33,471 bases of DNA from Phycisphaerales bacterium. Lineage in GTDB: Bacteria; Planctomycetota; Phycisphaerae; Phycisphaerales; UBA1924. Within the stretch, counting starts at the first letter, position 1. Each line of letters opens with the position of its first letter. Positions 23,681 through 30,837 of the stretch are shown here, piece after piece. The position numbers and the translations under genes were made by a program. The stretch is taken from positions 1 to 33,471 of the forward strand of contig DRKT01000238.1 in assembly GCA_011053195.1 (NCBI GenBank), given 5' to 3'. The notes beneath the pieces are model-generated. The model saw only the letters and a list, made by a program, of their open reading frames with translations, was not told the DNA's origin and did not search any database.

Positions 23681-24508
23681 ATGACCGATCACCGCGACTA
23701 TTTACTCGGAACGGATGCCGCTGAGGAACTCAGGCTCGGCACCCAGCACCGGCTCTGGGCGGAATCCGCGGTCGCGATCTGGGAGCGCGCCGGCATCCGT
23801 GTCGGGTCGCGCGTGCTCGACCTCGGCTCCGGCCCCGGGTTCGCGGCCTTGGACATCGCCCAGCTTGTCGGACCCGAAGGTCGTGTGCTCGGCATCGAGG
23901 GCAACGAGGGCTTTGCCCAGAGCTTTCGACGCCGGGCCGAGGCGCTGGGCACACCATGGGCCAAGGTCATCACCGGCGACCTGCACGAACTTTCCAACCT
24001 GCTCGAGTCCGAGCACGAACCCTTCGACGTGGCCTACTCGCGCTGGGTGCCCTGCTTTCTCGCCGACCCGGCTTCGGTCGTCCGGCAGGCCGCCGAGGCA
24101 CTCAAGCCCGGCGGTCGGCTCGCGATTCAGGACTACTTCGGCTACACCGGCATGTGCCTCGCGCCGCGCCGGCCGATCTTCGAGCGCATCGTGCAGGCGA
24201 TGGGCGAGCTCTGGAACGAGACGGGCAACCTCGATGTCATGGGCGACATGCCCCGCTTCATCCGCAACGCGGGATTGGAGATGATCGACTTCCGGATGGT
24301 CCACCGGATCGCGCGCCCCAGCGATCCGATCTGGGATTGGCCCTCGATTTTCTGGCCGAACTTTTTGCCGCGCGTCGTCGAGGCCGGCAGGCTCTCACAG
24401 GCCGAGATGGATGAGTTCATGGCCGTGTGGACCGAAGCGAGCCAAGACCCGGACACGTTCATGATGCTGCCGCCCGTGTTCGAGGCGGTGGCGATCAAGC
24501 CGGAGTAA
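23681..24508 (+). CDS. Class I SAM-dependent methyltransferase
   Basis: The start is ATG 23681 (275 aa), with TACGAT 5 nt upstream. The protein carries SAM-binding motif I VLDLGSGPGFAALDIAQLVG (near residues 44-63), GIEGNEGF, VITGDLHEL, FDVAYSRWVPCFL and LKPGGRLAIQDYFGYTG. The order fits the UbiE/Methyltransf_25/31 group acting on small molecules. The C-terminal third (IWDWPSIFWPNFLPRVVEAG) is Trp/Phe-rich and may form the substrate lid. The substrate is unknown. It is divergent from the MFS transporter and 90 nt upstream of lepA on the same strand, with a long palindrome between them. Confidence 0.87.
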   Translation: MTDHRDYLLGTDAAEELRLGTQHRLWAESAVAIWERAGIRVGSRVLDLGSGPGFAALDIAQLVGPEGRVLGIEGNEGFAQSFRRRAEALGTPWAKVITGDLHELSNLLESEHEPFDVAYSRWVPCFLADPASVVRQAAEALKPGGRLAIQDYFGYTGMCLAPRRPIFERIVQAMGELWNETGNLDVMGDMPRFIRNAGLEMIDFRMVHRIARPSDPIWDWPSIFWPNFLPRVVEAGRLSQAEMDEFMAVWTEASQDPDTFMMLPPVFEAVAIKPE

Positions 24509-24535
24509 AAAACTCGATCCATCACCAGCAACCAA

Positions 24536-24559
24536 GCCGAGGGATTGCAATCCCTCGGC
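24536..24559. repeat. Perfect 24-bp palindrome upstream of lepA
   Basis: GCCGAGGGATTG followed by its exact reverse complement, with no mismatch and no loop. As RNA it could fold into a 10-bp hairpin with a TGCA loop. No T-run follows, so it is not a typical terminator. It ends about 25 nt before the TACGAT hexamer of lepA, which suits an operator next to a promoter. It could also be a dispersed REP-like repeat. Confidence 0.85.
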
Positions 24560-24583
24560 ATCCAACCACCCCGGAACCCGGTC

Positions 24584-24589
24584 TACGAT
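24584..24589 (+). promoter_or_regulatory. TACGAT hexamer 9 nt before lepA ATG
   Basis: TACGAT-cccaagccc-ATG. There is no Shine-Dalgarno and no clear -35 box. The transcript would begin within a few bases of the ATG. Confidence 0.35.
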
Positions 24590-24598
24590 CCCAAGCCC

Positions 24599-26416
24599 AT
24601 GAACATCCGCAACTTCTCCATCATCGCCCACATCGACCACGGCAAGTCCACGCTCGCCGACCGCCTGCTCCAGGCGACCAAGGCCGTCTCCGACCGCGAG
24701 GCCAAGGCCCAGCTTCTGGATTCGATGGACCTCGAGCGCGAGCGGGGCATCACGATCAAGGCCTCCGCCGTCACCGTCATGCACGAGCACAAGGGCGAAC
24801 CCTACATGCTCAACTTCATCGACACCCCGGGCCATGTCGATTTCGGCTACGAAGTCAGCCGGGCGCTCAAGGCCTGCGAGGGGGCGCTGCTGGTCGTCGA
24901 TGCCGCCCAGGGCGTGCAGGCCCAGACCGTCGTCAACGCCTATCTCGCCATCGAGCAGGACCTCGAGATCGTCCCCGTACTCAACAAGATCGATCTGCCC
25001 GGCGCCAGGCCGGACGAGATCGCCATGGAGGTCGAGCAGGTGCTGGGATTCGCCGCCGAGGACTGCATCCTCTGCTCGGCCAAAACAGGGCAGGGCATCC
25101 CGGAACTCCTCGACGCCATCTGCGAACGCTTCCCCGCACCCCGCAAACCCGAAACCGATAAAACCCGGGCACTCATTTTCGATGCGGTCTATGACGACTA
25201 TCGCGGCGTCATCGTCTACTGCCGGGTCTTCGATGGCTCGCTCAAGGTCGGCGACAAGATCCGCATGATGGGGCTCGGCCGCGTCTTCCACATCACCGAA
25301 CTCGGCAAGTACCCCCCCAAGCCGCAAAAAGTAAAGGAGGTCGGCGTCGGCGAGACGTGCTACCTCGTCGCTGCGATCAAGACTCTCGGCGATGTCCGCG
25401 TGGGCGACACCATCACACTCGACAACGACCCCGCCGAACAGGCACTCGAAGGCTACGAGCCCCCGAACCAGATGGTCTTCTGCGACTTCTACCCCGCGAC
25501 CAACTCCGAAAAGAAAAGCAACGACTTTGAAACCCTCCGCGAGGCCATGGAAAAACTCAGCCTCAACGACGCCTCGTTCACCTTCCAGACCGTCCACTCC
25601 GAGGCGCTCGGATTCGGCTACCGCTGCGGCTTCCTCGGCCTGCTCCACATGGACATCATCCAAGAACGACTCGAACGCGAGGGCAACGTCGAGATCGTCC
25701 AGACCGCCCCCACCGTCTCATACAAGGTCGATGTCCGCGGCAAAGAGGGACAGACCGAGGAGATCGAGGTCCACAACCCAGCCGACCTGCCCGACATGGG
25801 CTCCGTCCTGGCCATCAAGGAACCCATCTGCCGCGTCGAGATCATGTGCCCCAAGCAATACATCGGCGACGTGATGAAACTCGCCCTGGACCGCCGGGGC
25901 ATCTTCACCAACCAGATGTTCGTCTCCGATGCGCGCGACATGCTCACCTTCGAGATCCCCCTCGCCGAGCTTATCTATGATTTCTATGACAAACTGAAAG
26001 GACTCACCGCCGGCTACGGCACCATGGACTACGAGGTCACCGAATACCGCCCGGACAACCTCGCACGCGTCGATGTGCTCATCAACGGCGACATCGTCGA
26101 GGCGCTCTCCGTCATCGTCCACAAAGACAAGGCCGAGCAGCGAGGCCGAAACCTGCTCATCAGGCTCAAAAAACAGATCCCCCGCCACCAGTTCGAGATT
26201 CCGCTGCAGTGCGCCATCGGCGGCAAAATCATCGCTCGCGAAACCATCAAGGGATTCCGCAAAAACGTCACCGCCAAATGCTACGGCGGCGACATCACCA
26301 GAAAGCGCAAACTCCTCGAAAAACAGAAAAAGGGCAAGGCCCGCATGAAAACCATAGGCTCCGTCAGCATCCCGCAGGAAGCCTTCATGGCCGTGCTGGA
26401 TGTGGGGGATGAATAA
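24599..26416 (+). CDS. lepA: Elongation factor 4 (LepA)
   Basis: The start is ATG 24599 (605 aa, the usual LepA length); the ORF track extension to 24545 reads through the palindrome. The GTPase motifs are complete: AHIDHGKST (G1), GITIKAS (G2), DTPGHVDF (G3), NKIDLPGA (G4) and CSAKTG (G5). The LepA-specific C-terminus follows: QIPRHQFEIPLQCAIGGKIIARETIKGFRKNVTAKCYGGDITRKRKLLEKQKKGKARMKTIGSV. This protein is a ribosome-binding GTPase linked to initiation and elongation efficiency and small-subunit biogenesis. It is preceded by a TACGAT hexamer and a 24-bp palindrome, and converges with a lipoprotein gene 10 nt away. Confidence 0.97.
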   Translation: MNIRNFSIIAHIDHGKSTLADRLLQATKAVSDREAKAQLLDSMDLERERGITIKASAVTVMHEHKGEPYMLNFIDTPGHVDFGYEVSRALKACEGALLVVDAAQGVQAQTVVNAYLAIEQDLEIVPVLNKIDLPGARPDEIAMEVEQVLGFAAEDCILCSAKTGQGIPELLDAICERFPAPRKPETDKTRALIFDAVYDDYRGVIVYCRVFDGSLKVGDKIRMMGLGRVFHITELGKYPPKPQKVKEVGVGETCYLVAAIKTLGDVRVGDTITLDNDPAEQALEGYEPPNQMVFCDFYPATNSEKKSNDFETLREAMEKLSLNDASFTFQTVHSEALGFGYRCGFLGLLHMDIIQERLEREGNVEIVQTAPTVSYKVDVRGKEGQTEEIEVHNPADLPDMGSVLAIKEPICRVEIMCPKQYIGDVMKLALDRRGIFTNQMFVSDARDMLTFEIPLAELIYDFYDKLKGLTAGYGTMDYEVTEYRPDNLARVDVLINGDIVEALSVIVHKDKAEQRGRNLLIRLKKQIPRHQFEIPLQCAIGGKIIARETIKGFRKNVTAKCYGGDITRKRKLLEKQKKGKARMKTIGSVSIPQEAFMAVLDVGDE

Positions 26417-26426
26417 GGAACCCCGA

Positions 26427-27023
26427 TCAGTCCGCCTGTTTCCGCTTCAATACGAAAATCATCGGATCACCCGACGGTTTGCCGTCGCGATCAAGGCTCG
26501 ACCACACCTCATGCAGCGTATTGTCATCAACCATGACGAGCTTCAGACTCCCCATGTAGTGGTCGTGGCTCTCGCGTAGGTTGGAAACCGAATCAATACG
26601 AAAATCAAAGCCCGGAACATCCGGCATCTGCGTCATCCCATCGGCAACCATCCGGGGCTGATTCCCGGCGGCACAATAGTGTGTGCAGACAACCGTATCC
26701 CCACCATCAAGATGGTAAAGATTGGTCATCTCATGTGCTTCGCCCGGAAACATGATCTCTCGGACTGCTGAGCCCGCAGCGGTGACAGTGAACACCGATG
26801 CCGGCATCATCTTCCCATCTTCGCCTTGCATCTCCCACTCGCCGGCAAGTGAACTGAGCACCCCGAGCACCTCCGCGTCCGCGTCGGGTGAATCAGGCTG
26901 TCGGACCACCCCGGCATCGCTACCCCGGTGATAGTGCCCGCCATGATGGGCATGGCATCCAGTCAGAGACATCAAGACTGCGGTGGTAAACAGTGTTCCG
27001 TTCTTGAGGGTCGTGGTGGTCAC
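26427..27023 (-). CDS. Small lipoprotein of unknown function with His-rich N-terminus
   Basis: This is a 198-residue protein with a GTG start at 27023, chosen because AGGAG stands about 9 nt upstream. The signal peptide ends in LMSLTGC, a clear lipobox, so the mature protein is lipid-anchored. A histidine-rich stretch follows the Cys directly (HAHHGGHYHRG) and might bind metal. The rest (LSSLAGEWEMQGEDGKMMPASVFTVTAAGSAVREIMFPGEAHEMTNLYHLDGGDTVVCTHYC, then LHEVWSSLDRDG) has the beta-strand rhythm of a small lipocalin- or DUF1579-like barrel. I do not recognise a definite family. It stands alone between convergent lepA and the nitroreductase gene, with its own promoter-like region. Confidence 0.8.
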   Translation of the reverse strand: MTTTTLKNGTLFTTAVLMSLTGCHAHHGGHYHRGSDAGVVRQPDSPDADAEVLGVLSSLAGEWEMQGEDGKMMPASVFTVTAAGSAVREIMFPGEAHEMTNLYHLDGGDTVVCTHYCAAGNQPRMVADGMTQMPDVPGFDFRIDSVSNLRESHDHYMGSLKLVMVDDNTLHEVWSSLDRDGKPSGDPMIFVLKRKQAD

Positions 27024-27046
27024 CGAGAGATCTCCTGTTTGGAATG

Positions 27047-27061
27047 CGGATCGACGATCCG
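27047..27061 (-). repeat. Inverted repeat next to the start region of the lipoprotein transcript
   Basis: CGGATC-gac-GATCCG, a perfect 6-bp inverted repeat with a 3-nt loop. It directly follows the -10 box on the minus strand and so would overlap the transcript start. It could be a repressor operator or a 5' mRNA hairpin. Confidence 0.45.
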
Positions 27062-27064
27062 GAC

Positions 27065-27070
27065 ACTATA
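27065..27070 (-). promoter_or_regulatory. -10 box TATAGT for the lipoprotein gene
   Basis: The minus strand reads TTGGTATAGTGTCC, 41 nt upstream of the GTG at 27023. It is a five-of-six match to TATAAT. No convincing -35 box is present at standard spacing. Confidence 0.42.
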
Positions 27071-27153
27071 CCAACTTTCGAATGACCAGATGCACACCGA
27101 CCGATCAAACTGGAAAAGACGCAAGAAATTGAAATCCAGTTCACGGAACGTGA

Positions 27154-27179
27154 GAGAACGCTCGGCGATATCCGTTCTC
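27154..27179 (-). repeat. Hairpin at the end of the nitroreductase gene
   Basis: GAGAACG and CGTTCTC form a 7-bp stem with a 12-nt loop, overlapping the stop codon of the nitroreductase. No T-run follows. It may stabilise the 3' end or act as a weak or factor-dependent terminator. Confidence 0.4.
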
Positions 27180-27921
27180 AATCCAACCTCGCCCCCTTGC
27201 CCCTGTAATACGCTGCAAGATCCGTCCGCTCGGGCTTGGCGAATTTCTTGGCCATCCGTTCGGACCAGCCCTCGATGGTCTTGGCGCCGCGCTGCTTGAG
27301 GTATTGACAATACTGCTCATCATACTCCGACATGATGTTGAGCAGCTTGTCATCATCCGGATACCGATCCTCGAACAGCACCGCCTCGACGGGAAGCCTC
27401 GGGCGCTTTGAAGGCTGCTCGTCCGGCACGCCGACGCACAGCCCGAAAAGCGGGTAGACACCCTCGGGCAGGTCCAGCAGCTCGTCGACCTCGCTGGTCC
27501 TCGTGCGCAACCCCCCGATGTAGCAGATGCCATAGCCCATCGCCTCGAAGGCGATCACCGTTTTCTCGGCCATGAGCGCGGTGTCGATGATCGAGACCAT
27601 AAAGGCTTCGAGGCGTGTGTCGTAGGTCAGGCCGTCACGCTCGCACGCGAGCCGGTGCCGGCGGGTGTCGGCGAGAAAGACCAGAAACGCCCCGGCCTCG
27701 GCGACGTACCTTTGCGGACCACACAGCTCGGCGAGCCTCTCCCGCTTCCGGTGGTCCTTGACGACAATCACGCTCGTCGGCTGGACCGATGAGCTCGTCG
27801 AGGCCATCTGCCCCGCCTCCACCGCGGCTCGGATCGCCGAGTCCGGCACGGGCTCGGGCTTGTACCGGCGAATGGATCGGTGCGAGCGGAGCAGTTCGAG
27901 TGTGGGGCTATTCATGCACAA
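27178..27921 (-). CDS. NfsA-like FMN-dependent nitroreductase family protein
   Basis: The protein has 247 or 245 residues. HRSIRRYKPEPVPD at the N-terminus, ASTSSSVQPTSVIVV, YIGGLR and PLFGLCVGVPDEQPSKRPRLPVEAVLFEDRYP are typical of the NfsA/FRP branch of the nitroreductase family. These flavoproteins bind FMN and reduce nitroaromatics, quinones or flavins with NAD(P)H in the cytosol. Two starts compete. A TTG at 27921 has GGAGG 9 nt upstream. An ATG at 27915 has TATGCT 5 nt upstream and would suit a leaderless message. I give the longer form. The gene is divergent from the VanZ-like gene with only 15-21 nt between start codons. Confidence 0.88.
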   Translation of the reverse strand: MCMNSPTLELLRSHRSIRRYKPEPVPDSAIRAAVEAGQMASTSSSVQPTSVIVVKDHRKRERLAELCGPQRYVAEAGAFLVFLADTRRHRLACERDGLTYDTRLEAFMVSIIDTALMAEKTVIAFEAMGYGICYIGGLRTRTSEVDELLDLPEGVYPLFGLCVGVPDEQPSKRPRLPVEAVLFEDRYPDDDKLLNIMSEYDEQYCQYLKQRGAKTIEGWSERMAKKFAKPERTDLAAYYRGKGARLD

Positions 27922-27926
27922 GCATA
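27921..27926 (-). promoter_or_regulatory. TATGCT hexamer 5 nt before ATG 27915
   Basis: The minus strand reads TATGCT-tgtgc-ATG, four of six to TATAAT. It overlaps by two bases the opposing TAGTTT of the VanZ-like gene. Confidence 0.33.
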
Positions 27927-27930
27927 GTTT
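27925..27930 (+). promoter_or_regulatory. TAGTTT hexamer 6 nt before ATG 27937
   Basis: TAGTTT-cctccg-ATG, with no Shine-Dalgarno. It supports ATG 27937 as the VanZ-like start and overlaps the opposing nitroreductase hexamer. Confidence 0.3.
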
Positions 27931-27936
27931 CCTCCG

Positions 27937-29445
27937 ATGATCCGGGCAGAGCCCGAGTCAATCGGCAACACTACACACATGGACCGCACCGCCGATGCAG
28001 ATCGACAGCAGGCCGACGCACGCGCGGCCCTTGTGCTGCTGTCGATCATCATCATCTTCATCACGATGTATCCGTTCGGATTCGTGCGCACATGGGATGT
28101 CTACTTCAAAGACCTGCGCAACGCGGTACGAGATCCGTTCGATCTGCTGCTCGCGCTGCACCTGATCCCCTCGGTGCTGGCGATATGGCTGGCCCGGGTG
28201 GCCTTCCCACGCCGGCGGTGGCTCACCCTCGGGCTTGCGATCGCGGGGCTGCTTGTGGTGCTCGAACTCGTTCAGGCGGGCGTCGCCTATCGGCACGCTC
28301 GCGTGGGCGACCTGCTCGTCCAGTGGGTTGGCCTGTGGCTCGGGATGCTCACATTCCCCATCGCGAAGGCTGTCATGCGCCCGATCTGGCGATTCCGCCG
28401 GACGATCATCGCGCTCGGACTGCTCGGATGGACGCTCGGAGCGGCTGCGATCTCCATCGAGGGCCAACTCGGCTACCAACTCAAAGACTGGGATGAATCA
28501 TTCCCGTTTCTCATCGGAGATGAATACCACGGCCATCGCCAATGGTCCGGCGTGGTCCACCACGTCGGCGCCTACGCCACAAGCCTCGATGACATCCAGA
28601 CCCAGATCCTCTTCAACACACCCATGAACTCCATCGAGGGCATCGCGCTCCGGCGATCCCTCGGACCGGGTCTGCTCTATGACTTCACAAAGGGCTACGA
28701 CCCCCTGGGCACCATCGACCTGCCACTCGAACACAAGCACGCTGTGCGCACCGAGGCGGGGCTCGATCTGACCCAAGGCGGCCGGGCCAAGTCCGCTCAC
28801 CGACCGGACGAGCTCACGCGCGCGGTCATGGCCTCGGGCGGCATCACGATCGAGGTCCAATGCACACCCGCCACCTCCACCATCACCGGCCCCGCCCGCG
28901 TCGTCTCCAACTCCAAGGGACTCGACATGCGCAACATCACACTCGGCCAGCAGGGCACCGATGCCATCGTCCGCGTGCGCACGCCCCGCTCCGGCCCCAA
29001 CGCCACCAAATTCGAAACCACGTGGCCCGATGTCTTCCACGCCAATCAGCGCGTCCACATCATCCTCACCTCCGTCGGCGGGCAGATCTGGTTCTGGGTT
29101 GATGGTCAGCTCCGCGGCTTTCGCGCCCACTTCAGCCACCCCGGCGACTGGCTCAAACTGCGCACAGACTTTGGCGATCCCATCGCCGGTCTCGTTTTCT
29201 TCGGCCCGATCGCCCTGCTCGCCACCCGGCTCTTTCGGCGACCCATCCCCGGTGTTCTGGTGTCGATCGCACTGGCAGTCGGGGTCTATGCCGCCGCCGC
29301 GACGACCGCGCACCTCATGCACCGCCGGCCGCCCGTGGCCCTGCTCTGGATTGCGATCGGCGGGATTGCGGTCGGTCTTGGTGTCGGGCTCTGGATCGGC
29401 CGATATGGTCGCAGGGCGGCGGACTCATCCCCGACAACGCCCTGA
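27937..29445 (+). CDS. VanZ-like membrane protein with internal LamG/concanavalin-like domain
   Basis: The protein has 502 residues from ATG 27937 (an ATG at 27979 would give 488). The N-terminal 175 residues hold four or five membrane helices (ALVLLSIIIIFITMYPFGF, LLLALHLIPSVLAIWLARV, LGLAIAGLLVVLELVQAG). They include the VLELVQ and RHARVGDLLVQWVGLWLG pattern of VanZ-like proteins. A long soluble region follows. Its second half (about 300-400: GGITIEVQCTPA, GPARVVSNSKGLDMRNITLGQQG, RVHIILTSVGGQIWFWVDGQL) resembles a LamG/concanavalin-type sandwich that often binds glycans. Three more helices and a short basic tail end the protein. It heads the plus-strand run with glycan genes. A role in surface-polysaccharide recognition or anchoring is inferred. 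Confidence 0.82.
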   Translation: MIRAEPESIGNTTHMDRTADADRQQADARAALVLLSIIIIFITMYPFGFVRTWDVYFKDLRNAVRDPFDLLLALHLIPSVLAIWLARVAFPRRRWLTLGLAIAGLLVVLELVQAGVAYRHARVGDLLVQWVGLWLGMLTFPIAKAVMRPIWRFRRTIIALGLLGWTLGAAAISIEGQLGYQLKDWDESFPFLIGDEYHGHRQWSGVVHHVGAYATSLDDIQTQILFNTPMNSIEGIALRRSLGPGLLYDFTKGYDPLGTIDLPLEHKHAVRTEAGLDLTQGGRAKSAHRPDELTRAVMASGGITIEVQCTPATSTITGPARVVSNSKGLDMRNITLGQQGTDAIVRVRTPRSGPNATKFETTWPDVFHANQRVHIILTSVGGQIWFWVDGQLRGFRAHFSHPGDWLKLRTDFGDPIAGLVFFGPIALLATRLFRRPIPGVLVSIALAVGVYAAAATTAHLMHRRPPVALLWIAIGGIAVGLGVGLWIGRYGRRAADSSPTTP

Positions 29446-29460
29446 GCAGGAGTCAGGTTC

Positions 29461-30018
29461 GTGCCTTCACCGATCGCCCATGGTTCGCTCGCACTCCCCG
29501 CGTGGTTGCTGATGCAACGCGGGGTGCTGCCGCCGATATCGAAGATTCGCCGAGCGGTGCTCGTGCTGTGGCTCCTGTTCGCCACCGTCGCCCCCGATGC
29601 CGACATCGCCATCAGTTGGGTCCGAACGGGCGATCCGTTCCGGGACCACGGCTCATACGCCCACTCCCTGCTCATCGCGCCCATCTTCGGCGTGCTCTTC
29701 GCCGGGATTTGGATCATGGTTCAAAGGGGCACCGATGTCCGACGGGCGTGGGCGGTTGGAACCTCGCTCTATGCCCTGCACATCGTCATGGACTGGATGA
29801 CCATCGGCTCGCGCGGCGTGGCCATGTTCTGGCCTGTCCTGAGCGATCGCTTTGTCGCCCCGTTCGGCATCTTCGCCGGTGTCGAGCACAGCCAGTGGCA
29901 GCGCTGGGACCTGCACCTGATCATGCTCGCCAACGAAACCCTCTTTCTGCTCGGTGTCTGGTGCCTGACCACGCTGATTCGTCGCCGATATGCGCAGCAG
30001 GGGCGATTCCTTGGATAA
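29461..30018 (+). CDS. Membrane-bound metal-dependent hydrolase family (YdjM/DUF457-like)
   Basis: The start is GTG 29461, with AGGAG 8 nt upstream, giving 185 aa. The sequence MPSPIAHGSLALPAWLLMQRG, APDADIAISWV, DHGSYAHSLLIAPIFG and LHIVMDWMTIGSRG has the His/Asp motifs and membrane helices of the YdjM/LexA-binding inner-membrane hydrolase group (DUF457). The His and Asp residues probably bind a metal near the membrane face. The biochemical reaction of the family is largely unproven. The gene starts 15 nt after the VanZ-like gene, and its end overlaps the next start by 8 nt, so it is within an operon. Confidence 0.82.
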   Translation: MPSPIAHGSLALPAWLLMQRGVLPPISKIRRAVLVLWLLFATVAPDADIAISWVRTGDPFRDHGSYAHSLLIAPIFGVLFAGIWIMVQRGTDVRRAWAVGTSLYALHIVMDWMTIGSRGVAMFWPVLSDRFVAPFGIFAGVEHSQWQRWDLHLIMLANETLFLLGVWCLTTLIRRRYAQQGRFLG

Positions 30019-30829
30019 ACACATCACACTGATCGATGCGCACGTCCACATCCGCCATGGATTTGATCCGGCAGCGGTACTCGATGCCGCGCTCGAACAC
30101 TTCGCTCGTTGCGCCGATCAACTCGGCGCTCAGACCTGCGATGGTGTGCTCATGCTCAGCGAGAGCGCGGGCGAACACGCCTTCGAACGGCTCGCCGGCC
30201 GGGACCACCCAATCGGTCGGTGGCGCTTCGAGGCAGCGCCCGAATCGTGCGCGCTGCCGGCTGAGCGTGATGATGCGCAGCGACTGCTGATCGTGCAGGG
30301 CCAACAGATCGCCACCGCGGATCGGCTCGAAGTGCTGACGCTGGCGTGCGACGAACGCATCGACGATGGCCTGTCCATCGCCGAGACACTCAACCGGGCT
30401 CTGGACATGGACGCGATCACGGTCCTGCCCTGGGGCTTCGGCAAGTGGACGGGCCAGCGGCGATCGCTCATGCTCAAACTGATCCGGGACTTCGGCCCAA
30501 GAGGGGTGGCGATCGGCGACAGCGCCGGCCGACCCCGGGGCCTGCCCGCGGGGCCGATCTTCCGTGAAGCAATCCGCCTCGGCCTGCCCATCCTGCCGGG
30601 GACTGATCCGCTGCCGATCGCCTCGCATGAGCGCCGGGCCGGGAAATTCGCCCTGGCGCTGCCCGGCAGGCTTGATCGGGCCGCCCCGGCTGCCGATCTG
30701 AGACATCGGCTCCGGGCGGGTTCCGGCGGGGTGGTCATCGGCAATCGTGACGGCCCGTTGGCTGCCATCGCATCGCAACTCAGACTCAGGCTCGAACAGA
30801 ACTCGACCCGGTCCGACAACGAAAGGTGA
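30011..30829 (+). CDS. Amidohydrolase-like protein with N-terminal HxH metal motif
   Basis: The likely start is TTG 30011, with AGGGG about 7 nt upstream, giving 272 aa. The ATG at 29990 lacks a ribosome site. The protein begins MDKHITLIDAHVHIRHGFDP; the DAHVH motif near residues 9-13 is the metal-binding strand of TIM-barrel amidohydrolases and PHP-type phosphoesterases. Later segments (ITVLPWGFGKWTGQRRSLMLKLI, RGVAIGDSAGRPRGLP, LPILPGTDPLPIASHERRAG) would carry further metal or substrate ligands. The classical middle His pair is not obvious, so the enzyme may be atypical. It is followed by a glycosyltransferase after only 8 nt. A link to glycan metabolism is inferred from context. Confidence 0.75.
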   Translation: MDKHITLIDAHVHIRHGFDPAAVLDAALEHFARCADQLGAQTCDGVLMLSESAGEHAFERLAGRDHPIGRWRFEAAPESCALPAERDDAQRLLIVQGQQIATADRLEVLTLACDERIDDGLSIAETLNRALDMDAITVLPWGFGKWTGQRRSLMLKLIRDFGPRGVAIGDSAGRPRGLPAGPIFREAIRLGLPILPGTDPLPIASHERRAGKFALALPGRLDRAAPAADLRHRLRAGSGGVVIGNRDGPLAAIASQLRLRLEQNSTRSDNER

Positions 30830-30837
30830 ACTCCCAC

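Noticed and set aside
24395-25663. A 422-aa minus-strand ORF
   Set aside because: It is antisense to lepA, whose GTPase motifs are unmistakable.
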